33,190 bases of DNA from an uncultured Butyrivibrio sp. Its GTDB lineage: Bacteria > Bacillota > Clostridia > Lachnospirales > Lachnospiraceae. The translations under genes and the position numbers were made by a program. Positions within the stretch are counted from its first letter, which is position 1, and the number at the start of each line of letters is the position of its first letter. The notes under the pieces were generated by a model, which saw only the letters and a program-made list of their open reading frames with translations, made no database searches and had not been told where the DNA came from. The stretch is taken from the NCBI GenBank assembly GCA_910577605.1, contig CAJTON010000015.1:1-33190 (forward strand), read 5' to 3'. Below, in pieces: positions 15,597 through 23,949 of the stretch.

Positions 15597-17078
15597 ATGG
15601 GAGAGGATCTATTCAGAAAAAAAATGACGGACAAATATCCGTTTTTCGCGTCGGCGTTCATCGCGTACGCCTTGTTTTATATTTTCTGCCTTTATAAAAA
15701 CGGTTCGGGAATAACGTTTCCGGTGTGGGCCGCGGGAACGTGTTTTTTTGCCGTGTTTATGATGAAAAGAACGGACATTGAAATAAAAAAGGGAAGTATA
15801 TTCTATATCGCCGCGATCTGTCTGCTCGGAGTTTCGACATGTCTGACGGGGGACACAAGGATAATCAGCATGAACAAATGGCTTATATTCTTTTTGATGC
15901 TCATGCTTCTTCTTACGAATTTCTATGACGTAAGCAGATGGAATCCCGCGAAATACATTGCGAATATGTTCTGCACGCTGTTTATAAGCCTGGGATGCAT
16001 ACACAGACCCTTCTCGGACAGAGTTATATATAAGCAGCAGATCGAGGGCAAAGAAGAAAAACAGAAGAAGCACATTGCCAAATATGTTTTTATCGGTCTC
16101 GGAATAGGCGTTCCGATAGTTGCGATTATACTTGTGCTGCTTGCCAAAGCGGACGAGATTTTCGCGGAGCAGTTAAGAAAGATAATAGAGGACATCTCTT
16201 TCTGGGGAATTATCAGCGATCTGACGAAGATAAGCATTATCGGCTTCAATATTTTCATGGTAGCGTATATGTGGTTTTCGTGGCTCGGCAAAAGGGAGTA
16301 TTCGGAGGTGCGCGAGAAAAAGGGCGGCTGGGAGCCTCTTATCGGCATAACGATAACGGCGGTGCTTTTGCTCGTCTATGTAATTTTCTGCTGGATCCAG
16401 GTAAGGTATCTTTTTGTGGGCGGCATAAGCGAGGCGTCGCTGCCGGAGGGCGTTATTTACAGCACATACGCGAGAACGGGATTTTTCCAGCTTCTTTTTG
16501 TAAGCGTCATAAATATCGGGCTTGTGATGGTGGGAATCTACTGCTTCCGTGAAAATAAAGCCCTTAAGATATTGCTATGCCTTATATCTGCTTGCACTTA
16601 TATAATGATCGCTTCAAGCGCGATGAGAATGCTCATGTATATACAGGGTAAATATCTGACTTTCCTGAGAATATTCGTTCTTTTCTCGCTTTTAGTCATA
16701 GCGCTTGTACTCGCGGGAGTAGTGCTGAATATATTCAAGAAAGATTTCCGGCTGTTTCGGTATGCCTTTGCGGTGACGACGATATGCTATGTTCTTTTCA
16801 GCTTTACAAGACCGGATTACTGGATAGCGAAAATCAATACCGACAATATGACAAAAGAAGGTCAGTATGAGTTTTTCAAGGACACGCCGTTATTTGACGA
16901 CGGGACGTATCTTGCGCAGGAGCTTGGCACCGACGCAGCGCCCATATTGCTTCAGGAGGATCGTCTGTCGGAAAAAGACGCGCAGCGGTATGAAGTGCGC
17001 ATGGAGGAGATCGTTGAGGATATGAACGCAAGAAGCCTTAATTTTTCATGGTATCTTGTATGGTATTATATGGACTGA
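15597..17078 (+). CDS. DUF4173 multi-pass membrane protein
   Basis: 493 residues with about 11-12 hydrophobic segments (for example around 18-36, 42-55, 67-82, 92-107, 163-182, 205-225, 247-268 and several more to 400), and a soluble C-terminal tail of about 90 residues. The central ADEIFAEQLRKII and the later YARTGFFQLLFVSVIN segment are typical of the DUF4173/DUF4153 family. Function is unknown; in Bacillota it often neighbours small membrane proteins and regulators such as the DUF2975/XRE pair that follows. The ribosome binding site is AAGAGG. The next gene starts 14 nt after its stop. Confidence 0.85.
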   Translation: MGEDLFRKKMTDKYPFFASAFIAYALFYIFCLYKNGSGITFPVWAAGTCFFAVFMMKRTDIEIKKGSIFYIAAICLLGVSTCLTGDTRIISMNKWLIFFLMLMLLLTNFYDVSRWNPAKYIANMFCTLFISLGCIHRPFSDRVIYKQQIEGKEEKQKKHIAKYVFIGLGIGVPIVAIILVLLAKADEIFAEQLRKIIEDISFWGIISDLTKISIIGFNIFMVAYMWFSWLGKREYSEVREKKGGWEPLIGITITAVLLLVYVIFCWIQVRYLFVGGISEASLPEGVIYSTYARTGFFQLLFVSVINIGLVMVGIYCFRENKALKILLCLISACTYIMIASSAMRMLMYIQGKYLTFLRIFVLFSLLVIALVLAGVVLNIFKKDFRLFRYAFAVTTICYVLFSFTRPDYWIAKINTDNMTKEGQYEFFKDTPLFDDGTYLAQELGTDAAPILLQEDRLSEKDAQRYEVRMEEIVEDMNARSLNFSWYLVWYYMD

Positions 17079-17091
17079 CGGAGGGATTTTT

Positions 17092-17565
17092 ATGAGTCAG
17101 GGAAATCTTTCAAGGCTTCTTAAAATAATTATCATAATTATGGGGATGATAGGTCTTGTTTTCTACTGCTACATAGTGCCCATGTGGAGCAGGGATATGG
17201 CGGCGGGAGAGCTTGCGCGCTGGTCTCTTCCGTGGCTTGTGTTCATATCCCTGACCGCGGGACCGATATACGCCGGACTTGTGCTTTTCTGGAAAATATG
17301 TACGGATATTCAGCGCGACCGTTCCTTTACCCATGCAAACGCCGCGAGAATGAAGGTAATATCCATACTTGCCGTATCCGACGTGGCGTATCATTTTACG
17401 GGCAGCGTAATTCTGACGGCGCTTAATATGAATCATCCGGGAAGTATGCTTCAAACACTGTTTATAGACGTGGTAGGAATAAGCGTCGCCATCGCAGCCG
17501 CAGTATTGGCGCATCTGGTCACAAAGGCGGCGAAGCTCAAGGAAGATTCGGATCTGACAATATAG
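17092..17565 (+). CDS. DUF2975 membrane protein
   Basis: About 157 residues with four membrane segments (around 9-29, 45-65, 88-108 and 128-150). The layout, with RDRSFTHANAARMKVIS between the second and third segments, matches DUF2975 proteins (YoaS type of Bacillus). The ATG at 17092 is preferred over one at 17056 because GGAGGG lies 7 nt before it and the upstream part overlaps the previous gene. The XRE-type regulator 12 nt downstream is the usual partner. Confidence 0.8.
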   Translation: MSQGNLSRLLKIIIIIMGMIGLVFYCYIVPMWSRDMAAGELARWSLPWLVFISLTAGPIYAGLVLFWKICTDIQRDRSFTHANAARMKVISILAVSDVAYHFTGSVILTALNMNHPGSMLQTLFIDVVGISVAIAAAVLAHLVTKAAKLKEDSDLTI

Positions 17566-17577
17566 GGGCGTGATAAA

Positions 17578-17781
17578 ATGATTGTGATAAATATAGACGT
17601 TATGCTCGCGAAACGTAAAATGAGCGTCACGGAGCTGTCGGAGCGCGTTGGCATAACCCTTGCCAATATGTCCGTACTCAAAAACGGAAAGGCTAAGGCG
17701 ATAAAAGTAGACACGCTTGATAAAATATGCAGCGCTCTGGAATGCCAGCCGGGGGAAGTTCTGGAGTGGCGCGAAGGCTGA
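17578..17781 (+). CDS. XRE-family helix-turn-helix regulator, YozG type
   Basis: 67 residues forming one Cro/CI-type HTH: MLAKRKMSVTELSERVGITLANMSVLKNGKAKAI covers the recognition helices, followed by TLDKICSALECQPGEVLEW, the standard end of short YozG-like regulators. It sits directly behind the DUF2975 gene, as YozG does behind YoaS in Bacillus, and probably controls this small operon. Target DNA is not evident. Confidence 0.88.
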   Translation: MIVINIDVMLAKRKMSVTELSERVGITLANMSVLKNGKAKAIKVDTLDKICSALECQPGEVLEWREG

Positions 17782-17791
17782 AATACCTGTG

Positions 17792-17836
17792 AAAGCCGCT
17801 GTCCTGTTTATTCGGGGAGGCGGCTTTTGTTTTTTT
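17792..17836 (+). terminator. Terminator after the XRE regulator
   Basis: AAAGCCGC (17792-17799) pairs with GCGGCTTT (17820-17827), followed by TGTTTTTTT. Confidence 0.8.
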
Positions 17837-17889
17837 AGCGATTTATTGATTTTAGGTGAGGATTTTCTTTTTCCCGCGCGAATAATAAG

Positions 17890-17906
17890 TGTGAAGGGGA
17901 TTCACA
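17890..17906. promoter_or_regulatory. Palindrome upstream of the ECF sigma gene
   Basis: TGTGAA-GGGGA-TTCACA is an exact 6-bp inverted repeat with a 5-nt centre, placed 20 nt before the ATG and just ahead of the GGAGG. It could be an operator or a hairpin that affects translation. No clear sigma-A promoter was recognised in 17837-17889. Confidence 0.5.
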
Positions 17907-17925
17907 TAGAACCGGAGGAACTTTT

Positions 17926-18477
17926 ATGGATAATGGTGCAAGTAGCTACCGCCATTTTCTGGACGGAGACAATAACGCTTTCTCCGAGATTCTTGATCTG
18001 TACCGCGACAACCTGATTTTTTTCATTAACCGTACGGTAAACAATTTAAGCGTTGCCGAAGAGCTGGCTGCGGATACCTTTGCTGAGCTGGTCGTGAGCC
18101 GCAGGTATAATTTTTCCGTGAAATTCAAGACATATCTTTTTGCCATAGCGCACCATAAGACAGTGAGCTATGTTAGAAAGCAGTCAAGATACAGCATGCT
18201 TACGCTTGAGGACGTGGAGGATAAGAGCGCCGAATACGCGGATTTCGAGGAAGATCTGCTGCGGGACGAGCAGAGAATGGCAGTTCACGCGGCTTTGGGG
18301 AAGATCGACGGAAATTACAGGCAGGTACTCCATCTGATATATTTTGAGGAGATGAGCTATGAGGACGCCGCCCGGATAATGAAAAAAAGCCGCAAGCAGA
18401 TCGATAATCTCGTTTACAGGGGAAAGATTGCGCTTAGAAAGATTCTGGAAAAAGAGGGCTTTATCTATGAAGAATAG
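17926..18477 (+). CDS. ECF-type sigma-70 family RNA polymerase sigma factor
   Basis: 183 residues. Region 2 spans about 12-80 (AFSEILDLYRDNLIFFINRTVNN, then AEELAADTFAELVV and FKTYLFAIAHHKTVSYVRK), and region 4 about 125-180 (YRQVLHLIYFEEMSYEDAARIMKKSRKQIDNLVYRGK). Region 3 is absent, as in all group IV (ECF) factors. It would direct RNA polymerase to promoters of a stress or envelope regulon, possibly including its own operon. The ribosome binding site is GGAGG. Its stop overlaps the start of the next gene, the usual sigma/anti-sigma arrangement. Confidence 0.92.
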   Translation: MDNGASSYRHFLDGDNNAFSEILDLYRDNLIFFINRTVNNLSVAEELAADTFAELVVSRRYNFSVKFKTYLFAIAHHKTVSYVRKQSRYSMLTLEDVEDKSAEYADFEEDLLRDEQRMAVHAALGKIDGNYRQVLHLIYFEEMSYEDAARIMKKSRKQIDNLVYRGKIALRKILEKEGFIYEE

Positions 18478-19144
18478 AGAAGAATTTGAACAATATGTGC
18501 GCGGTCTGGCAGAAAAAAAGCTTGCGTCAAAGCAGGCGAAACAAGCGAAAATACGCAGGGCCGCATTCGGTTTCGGAAGCTGCGCGGCGGCGGGAGTATG
18601 CGTTGCTTTGGCTGTTTATATGAATTTTGCGTCCGGCTCTTTGGAAAGAAAAGACGCGTCGCCCGATATAAAAGGCGAAAACTTCATTGATGTGAACGAA
18701 AAAGCGACGGTTTCGAATGACGGAAACGGAAACGCCTGCGCGCCGCCTCAGGACAAGGATTACTGTGAATCCGGGTCGGACGGAGCGTCCGGAGTGTATT
18801 TTCCTAACGATATTACGGTTGACGGGGCTTCCGGTATAATATGTGAAAACGAGCCGGATTACGTTAATATCAATTTAAAAGACGGCAGCTTTATTCTTGA
18901 AGAAAAACAAAATATCAGCAGCGTCGTGAACGCCTTGAACGCGATCGAGCTTACAAAAAAGACTGATTTGCTGGAACAGACGGCTTACATTACGCTGGAA
19001 TTGGTTTATTCAGACGAAACTGTCACCTGTATTTTTACTGAAAACAGTCTTGAGGTTACTGGAAAAGGAAACTTTGCCGTGAAGCCCGAAGAAGTATCGG
19101 AATTTGCGGAGTTTGTTGAAAGCTTTACGGCATCAGCCAAATGA
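18467..19144 (+). CDS. Single-pass membrane protein, putative anti-sigma factor
   Basis: 225 residues. The short basic cytoplasmic part (1-40) leads to one membrane helix (about 42-62, AAFGFGSCAAAGVCVALAVYM), and a 160-residue extracellular part. No zinc-binding HxxxCxxC (ZAS) motif is present, so it is not a standard zinc anti-sigma factor; the case rests on membrane topology and on the 11-nt overlap with the ECF gene. The outer domain carries cysteines (for example NACAPP, DYCES, IICEN) that could form disulphides. The start at 18467 is chosen over a longer frame at 18428 inside the sigma gene. The serpin gene follows at once, so it may sense envelope or protease stress. Confidence 0.7.
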   Translation: MKNREEFEQYVRGLAEKKLASKQAKQAKIRRAAFGFGSCAAAGVCVALAVYMNFASGSLERKDASPDIKGENFIDVNEKATVSNDGNGNACAPPQDKDYCESGSDGASGVYFPNDITVDGASGIICENEPDYVNINLKDGSFILEEKQNISSVVNALNAIELTKKTDLLEQTAYITLELVYSDETVTCIFTENSLEVTGKGNFAVKPEEVSEFAEFVESFTASAK

Positions 19145-19161
19145 GAGGAGAGGATCACAAT

Positions 19162-20433
19162 ATGAAAACAATATTTCTTAATTTCAAAAAAGCTGCGGCG
19201 CTTGCCCTTGCCGCGGTAATGCTTTTAAGCGTATCGGGCTGCGGCGCGTACAAGTCGTCGAGCGTCAAAACGCTTAAGGCGGAGGAGCTTACCGCGGGAG
19301 CCGGCGCGGGAGAAAGCGATACGAAGGACGTCGGCATCGACAGTGTTTTTGTCGGAGGAGCAGCGGAATTTGCGATCGAGCTTCTTAAAAACAGCGTGGA
19401 CGGTAAGGATAATTCGATGGTTTCGCCTCTTTCCGTGCTTCTTGCGCTTTCGATGACCGCAAACGGAGCAAAGGGCGAGACGCTCAGGCAGATGGAGGAA
19501 CTTTTATGCGGCGGAATAAGCATAGATGAGCTTAACCGTTACTGTAAGTCCTATGCCGGACAGCTTCCGGATACGCAGAAAACGCGCTTTTCCATAGCCA
19601 ATTCCATATGGATAAAAGATGATTTTGATGTGCGCGAGGATTTTCTTAAAACCAATCATTCTTTTTATGACGCGTCCGTATACAAGGCTGCGTTTGACGA
19701 AAGCACCGTAAAGGATATAAATAAATGGGTATACGACAAGACCCAGAAGATGATAGACGGCGTTGTTGAAGAAATAGACAAAGACACGGTCATGTACCTT
19801 ATAAACGCCATTGCCTTTGAAGCCGAGTGGCAGAAGGTCTATGAGGAGGGACAGACAAGGAAAAACAGTTTTACCGAGGAAGGCGGAAGCCGGTATGACG
19901 TCGATATGATGTTTTCCGAAGAGGATATTTATGTCGAGGACAAAAACGCGACGGGCTTTGTGAAAAATTACCTTGACGGCTACGCTTTCGTGGCTCTCCG
20001 TCCCAAGGACGGGGTGACGCTTGACGAATATATAAAGTCGTTAAGCGGCGACGGCTTCCTGAAAATGCTTGAAAACAAAAAAAGCGGGACCGTGTATGCG
20101 GGGCTTCCTAAATTTGAGTCTGAATATTCTATCGAGATGAAGGATGTTCTTTCAAAAATGGGAATGCCTGTAGCGTTTGACAGCAAAACGGCAGATTTTT
20201 CCGGAATGAACGATTCGGCGCAGCTCTATATAGATTCTGTAATGCACAAGACCTATATTAAGGTCGACGAGCGCGGCACCAAAGCGGGAGCCGTAACGTC
20301 CGTTACGATGAAAGATGAAGGCGCGGCGCTGGAATACTATGAGGTCACGCTTGACAGACCGTTTGTATATGCCATTGTGGATACGCAGAACAATCTCCCC
20401 GTATTTATCGGGGCGGTAAGGACTCTTGATTAA
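19162..20433 (+). CDS. Serpin-family protease inhibitor, secreted lipoprotein
   Basis: About 423 residues. A signal peptide with lipobox VSGC (cysteine near residue 25) predicts export and lipid anchoring on the cell surface. The serpin fold follows: NSMVSPLSVLLALSMTANGAKGET, FSIANSIWIKDD, LINAIAFEAEWQ, and the C-terminal DRPFVYAIVD and PVFIGAV. The reactive loop hinge is DERGTKAGAVTSVT, with the small residues needed for loop insertion, so it should be an inhibitory serpin. Counting from the hinge gives Glu-Gly as the likely P1-P1', but the loop is about three residues longer than in antitrypsin, so this is uncertain. The ATG at 19162 has GAGAGGAG before it. It ends a three-gene unit with the ECF sigma and membrane protein. 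Targets may be gut or own proteases. Confidence 0.92.
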   Translation: MKTIFLNFKKAAALALAAVMLLSVSGCGAYKSSSVKTLKAEELTAGAGAGESDTKDVGIDSVFVGGAAEFAIELLKNSVDGKDNSMVSPLSVLLALSMTANGAKGETLRQMEELLCGGISIDELNRYCKSYAGQLPDTQKTRFSIANSIWIKDDFDVREDFLKTNHSFYDASVYKAAFDESTVKDINKWVYDKTQKMIDGVVEEIDKDTVMYLINAIAFEAEWQKVYEEGQTRKNSFTEEGGSRYDVDMMFSEEDIYVEDKNATGFVKNYLDGYAFVALRPKDGVTLDEYIKSLSGDGFLKMLENKKSGTVYAGLPKFESEYSIEMKDVLSKMGMPVAFDSKTADFSGMNDSAQLYIDSVMHKTYIKVDERGTKAGAVTSVTMKDEGAALEYYEVTLDRPFVYAIVDTQNNLPVFIGAVRTLD

Positions 20434-20504
20434 TGAGTCTGATGTTGCCATGCCGTGTTTGTCCATGATCTGCAAAAGTATTTTGGGAAACAGTAATTCG
20501 GGTA

Positions 20505-20533
20505 TTGACATTGCACGAAGTTTGTGTTTTAAT
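20505..20533 (+). promoter_or_regulatory. Promoter of the trp operon
   Basis: TTGACA (20505-20510), 17-nt spacer, TTTAAT (20528-20533); an overlapping TAATAT at 20530-20535 is also possible. It lies directly ahead of the T-box leader. Confidence 0.65.
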
Positions 20534-20544
20534 ATTTTTTAAAT

Positions 20545-20820
20545 AAAAGATAAACCGTTGATGCGGAGATAACGATAGTTGTGCACACACAGAAAGCCCG
20601 TGGCGCTGAGAAGCGGGTTGGACGCAGATTATCAAATGGACCGCTGAGGGCGCAGTCAAAGGCTATGCCGAGTATTCTGTGACGTCGGGGCAGACGTTAT
20701 ATGCCGGGGATATGTTGGTATCTCGCTAAGTGCGCAGGTTTTCCTGCGAATCAAGGTGGCACCGCGATTGTAAGATTCGTCCTTGACAGTATTTATAATA
20801 CTGTCAGGGACTTTTTTATG
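20545..20820 (+). promoter_or_regulatory. T-box riboswitch, tryptophan specific
   Basis: The T-box core CAAGGTGGCACCGCG is at 20752-20766 and would pair with the end of uncharged tRNA. Stem I contains the conserved AGAAAGCCCGTGGCGCTGAG apical block (from about 20601). The specifier loop reads AAATGGACC, placing codon TGG (Trp) at 20637-20639. The terminator is listed separately. Uncharged tRNA-Trp should favour the antiterminator and turn on trpE and downstream genes. Confidence 0.9.
20779..20817 (+). terminator. T-box terminator hairpin
   Basis: A 14-bp stem (20779-20792 with 20798-20811, one G-U pair) with a 5-nt loop is followed by six T residues. Part of the 5' side lies next to the T-box and would be freed when the antiterminator forms. 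Confidence 0.88.
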
Positions 20821-20873
20821 TGCAGCCCCGTGCAGCACACAACGCTTCGCGGGAATGTTAGGAGGGCAATAAA

Positions 20874-22346
20874 ATGATTTATCCGTCTCTTGACGAAGCA
20901 AAGAAAATACTTTCAGAGGGTATGTTTAAAAGAATCCCCATTAAAACCGAGCTTAATTCGGATATGATAACGCCTGTAATGGCTGTGCGCCGTCTCAAGA
21001 AGGTCAGCGCGCACTGCTTTATGCTTGAGAGCGCGGAGGCGGATAAGAAATGGGGGCGGTATACGTTTCTTGGATTTGAGCCTACACTTGAGGTTACCTG
21101 TCAGGACGGCGTTATCAGAGTAAAGAGCGGGGAACGGATCACTGAGACAAAGGGGCGTCCGGACGAGGTGATACGCCGGATAATCAAAGAAAACGAAGCG
21201 CCCGTGATTGCCGGAATGCCTCCGTTTGCCGGAGGGCTAGTCGGATATTTTTCGTATGACTATATAAAATACGGCGAGCCCAAGCTTTCTCTTGACGCCT
21301 CAGATGAGGAGGCGTTCAAGGACGCGGATCTGATGCTTTTTGACAGGGTGATAGTTTTTGATAATTACAGGCAGAAAATAATACTTATTGCGAATGTCAG
21401 AACGGAGGACCTCGAAGCCGAATACGAAAGAGGAAGGGCGGAGCTTCAATCCATGAGCAGGCTTCTTTGCGGGGGAGAGCTTGCGGACATCGCGCCGCTT
21501 AGATTCAAAAGCGGTTTCCGCTACCTATTTGACAAGGAGCAGTACTGCGCCATGGTGGAGAAGGGAAAGCGTTATATACGAGAGGGCGACGTTTTTCAGC
21601 TCGTGCTTTCCAACCGTATCGAGGCGGACATAGAGGGAAGTCTTTTCGACGCTTACAGGATACTGCGCACGACCAATCCCTCGCCTTACATGTTTTATTT
21701 TTCAAGCAACGATATCGAGATCGCCGGAGCGTCGCCGGAAACGCTTGTGAAGCTTGAAAACGGGGAGCTTCACACATATCCGCTCGCGGGGACCAGACCG
21801 AGGGGACGAAACGATTGGGAGGATATGCTTCTTGAAAAAGAACTCCTTTCCGATGAAAAAGAGCTTGCGGAGCACAATATGCTTGTCGATCTCGGACGAA
21901 ACGATATAGGAAAAATAAGCCGTATCGGGACTGTGGAGGTCGAGAAATACATGAGCGTGGAGAAATATTCCCATGTCATGCATATCGGTTCGACGGTCAA
22001 GGGGATCATCAGGGAGGACTGCGACGCGCTTGACGCGGTAAGCTCCATACTTCCCGCCGGAACACTGTCGGGCGCGCCGAAGCTCCGCGCGTGCGAGCTT
22101 ATCTGCGAGCTTGAAAACAATAAGCGCGGAATCTACGGCGGCGCGCTTGGTTATATTGACTTTACCGGCAATCTTGACACCTGCATAGCCATAAGGCTTG
22201 CCTTCGCGAAAAACGGCAAGGTATTCGTCCGTTCGGGCGCGGGGATCGTAGCCGACAGCGTGCCGGAAAAGGAATATCAGGAATGCGTCAACAAAGCGGC
22301 GGCGGTATTGGACGCGCTCAAGGCGGCTGAAGGAGGTATTGACTGA
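20874..22346 (+). CDS. trpE: Anthranilate synthase component I
   Basis: 490 residues, normal length. N-terminal FMLESAEA matches the L-L-E-S tryptophan-binding element used in feedback inhibition. The chorismate-binding domain is complete: YIREGDVFQLVLSNR, PYMFYF, AGASPETLVKLENG, GTRPRGR, LVDLGRNDIGKI, VMHIGSTVKG, LPAGTLSGAPKLRACELI and RSGAGIVADSVPEKEY. It makes anthranilate from chorismate with ammonia supplied by TrpG. GGAGGG precedes the ATG, 53 nt after the T-box terminator. The stop overlaps the start of trpG. Confidence 0.96.
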   Translation: MIYPSLDEAKKILSEGMFKRIPIKTELNSDMITPVMAVRRLKKVSAHCFMLESAEADKKWGRYTFLGFEPTLEVTCQDGVIRVKSGERITETKGRPDEVIRRIIKENEAPVIAGMPPFAGGLVGYFSYDYIKYGEPKLSLDASDEEAFKDADLMLFDRVIVFDNYRQKIILIANVRTEDLEAEYERGRAELQSMSRLLCGGELADIAPLRFKSGFRYLFDKEQYCAMVEKGKRYIREGDVFQLVLSNRIEADIEGSLFDAYRILRTTNPSPYMFYFSSNDIEIAGASPETLVKLENGELHTYPLAGTRPRGRNDWEDMLLEKELLSDEKELAEHNMLVDLGRNDIGKISRIGTVEVEKYMSVEKYSHVMHIGSTVKGIIREDCDALDAVSSILPAGTLSGAPKLRACELICELENNKRGIYGGALGYIDFTGNLDTCIAIRLAFAKNGKVFVRSGAGIVADSVPEKEYQECVNKAAAVLDALKAAEGGID

Positions 22347-22918
22347 TGATGCTTCTGATAGATAATTACGACAGTTTTTCATATAATTTATATCAGCTTA
22401 TCGGGAGCGTGCGCGACGACATAAGGGTGATACGCAACGACGAGCTGACGGTAGGTGAAATAGAGGAGTTAAAGCCGGAATATATTTTTCTTTCGCCCGG
22501 ACCGAAAAGACCGGAGGACGCTGGCGTTTGCATAGAGGCGGCAAAATATTTTGCCGGGAGGATCCCGATAATGGGAGTATGTCTCGGACATCAGGCGATA
22601 ACAGCCGCCTTCGGCGGTGAGGTTTCATACGCGAAGAGGCTCATGCACGGCAAGACCTCGGTCGCCCGGCTTGACACAAAAAGCAGGATATTCGCCGGAA
22701 TGCCGGATTCCATACAGGTGGCGAGATACCATTCGCTCTCGGCGGTTCGCGACAATCTGCCGGAGTGCCTCAGGATAACCGCCGAAACGGACGACGGCGA
22801 GATAATGGCGCTCGAGCATAAGGACTATCCAGTGTACGGACTGCAATTTCATCCGGAATCGGTGCTGACGCCCGACGGAGCCGCTATAATACGCAATTTC
22901 CTTAAAATCAGAATATAA
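22346..22918 (+). CDS. trpG: Anthranilate synthase component II (glutamine amidotransferase)
   Basis: 190 residues. A class I amidotransferase with the catalytic triad visible: cysteine in GVCLGHQ and His-Glu in QFHPES; LIDNYDSFSYNLYQ opens the protein as usual. It splits glutamine and passes ammonia to TrpE. It is not fused to TrpE or TrpD. Start codon overlaps the trpE stop. As in some Bacillota it may also serve 4-amino-4-deoxychorismate synthase, since no separate pabA is seen here. Confidence 0.95.
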   Translation: MMLLIDNYDSFSYNLYQLIGSVRDDIRVIRNDELTVGEIEELKPEYIFLSPGPKRPEDAGVCIEAAKYFAGRIPIMGVCLGHQAITAAFGGEVSYAKRLMHGKTSVARLDTKSRIFAGMPDSIQVARYHSLSAVRDNLPECLRITAETDDGEIMALEHKDYPVYGLQFHPESVLTPDGAAIIRNFLKIRI

Positions 22919-22933
22919 AAGGAGGATGAATAA

Positions 22934-23941
22934 ATGATAAAAGAAGCGATAATCGCTCTCAGCCGCAAGCAGGATCTAAGCTACGAGACGGCTAAAACCG
23001 TAATGAACGAGATAATGGACGGAGAGGCGTCTGAGGTTCAGATGAGCGCGTACCTTACCGCGCTCTCGATGAAGGGAGAAAACATAGACGAGATAACGGC
23101 TTCCGCGGAGGCTATGAGAGGGCACTGCGTAAAGCTCCTTCACGAAATGGAGGTGCTTGAGATCGTGGGAACAGGAGGCGACAGCTCCGATTCCTTCAAT
23201 ATTTCTACGACCTCCGCTATCGTCGCGGCGGCGGGCGGCGTTCCCGTAGCGAAGCACGGAAACAGAGCCGCGTCAAGCAGGAGCGGAGCCGCCGACGTGC
23301 TTGAAGCACTCGGCGTGAACATTGTGATCTCGCCCGAAAAAAGCACCGAGCTTCTTGACAGGATAGGGATATGCTTTCTTTTCGCGCAGAATTACCACAT
23401 CGCGATGAAGTATGTCGCGCCCGTGCGCAAGGAACTGGGGATACGGACGGTGTTCAATATTCTCGGACCGCTCTCCAATCCCGCCGGAGCGAAGATGGAG
23501 GTCATGGGCGTATACGACGAAACGCTTGTCGAGCCGCTTGCTCAGGTGCTTTGCAAACTCGGAGTTTCGAGGGCGATGGTGGTGTACGGCAGGGACCGCC
23601 TTGACGAGATTTCGATGGGCGCTCCCACATTCGTGTGCGAGGTAAAGGACGGGGCGCTAAGCTCGTATGAGATAACTCCCGAGCAGTTCGGCTTTGAGCG
23701 ATGCGACAGGTCGGAGCTTGAGGGCGGTACGCCGGAGGAGAACGCCGAGATAACGAGAGCGATACTTGCCGGCGAGAAGGGACCCAAAAGAAACGCCGTT
23801 TCGCTTAACGCGGGCGCGGCGCTCTATATAGCCGGAAAAGCGGATACGCTTGAAGCGGGAGTGAGGCTTGCGGAATCTGTCATCGACAGCAAGGCGGCGA
23901 TGCGCAAGCTCGACGAATTTATAAAATATTCCAACGAGTAG
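22934..23941 (+). CDS. trpD: Anthranilate phosphoribosyltransferase
   Basis: 335 residues. The PRPP-binding GTGGDSSDSFNIST, KHGNRAASSRSGAADVLEALG and the RKELGIRTVFNILGPLSNPA segments are all conserved. It joins anthranilate to PRPP to give phosphoribosylanthranilate. AAAGGAGG stands 9-15 nt before the ATG, 15 nt after trpG. Confidence 0.96.
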   Translation: MIKEAIIALSRKQDLSYETAKTVMNEIMDGEASEVQMSAYLTALSMKGENIDEITASAEAMRGHCVKLLHEMEVLEIVGTGGDSSDSFNISTTSAIVAAAGGVPVAKHGNRAASSRSGAADVLEALGVNIVISPEKSTELLDRIGICFLFAQNYHIAMKYVAPVRKELGIRTVFNILGPLSNPAGAKMEVMGVYDETLVEPLAQVLCKLGVSRAMVVYGRDRLDEISMGAPTFVCEVKDGALSSYEITPEQFGFERCDRSELEGGTPEENAEITRAILAGEKGPKRNAVSLNAGAALYIAGKADTLEAGVRLAESVIDSKAAMRKLDEFIKYSNE

Positions 23942-23949
23942 GTAGTGCC

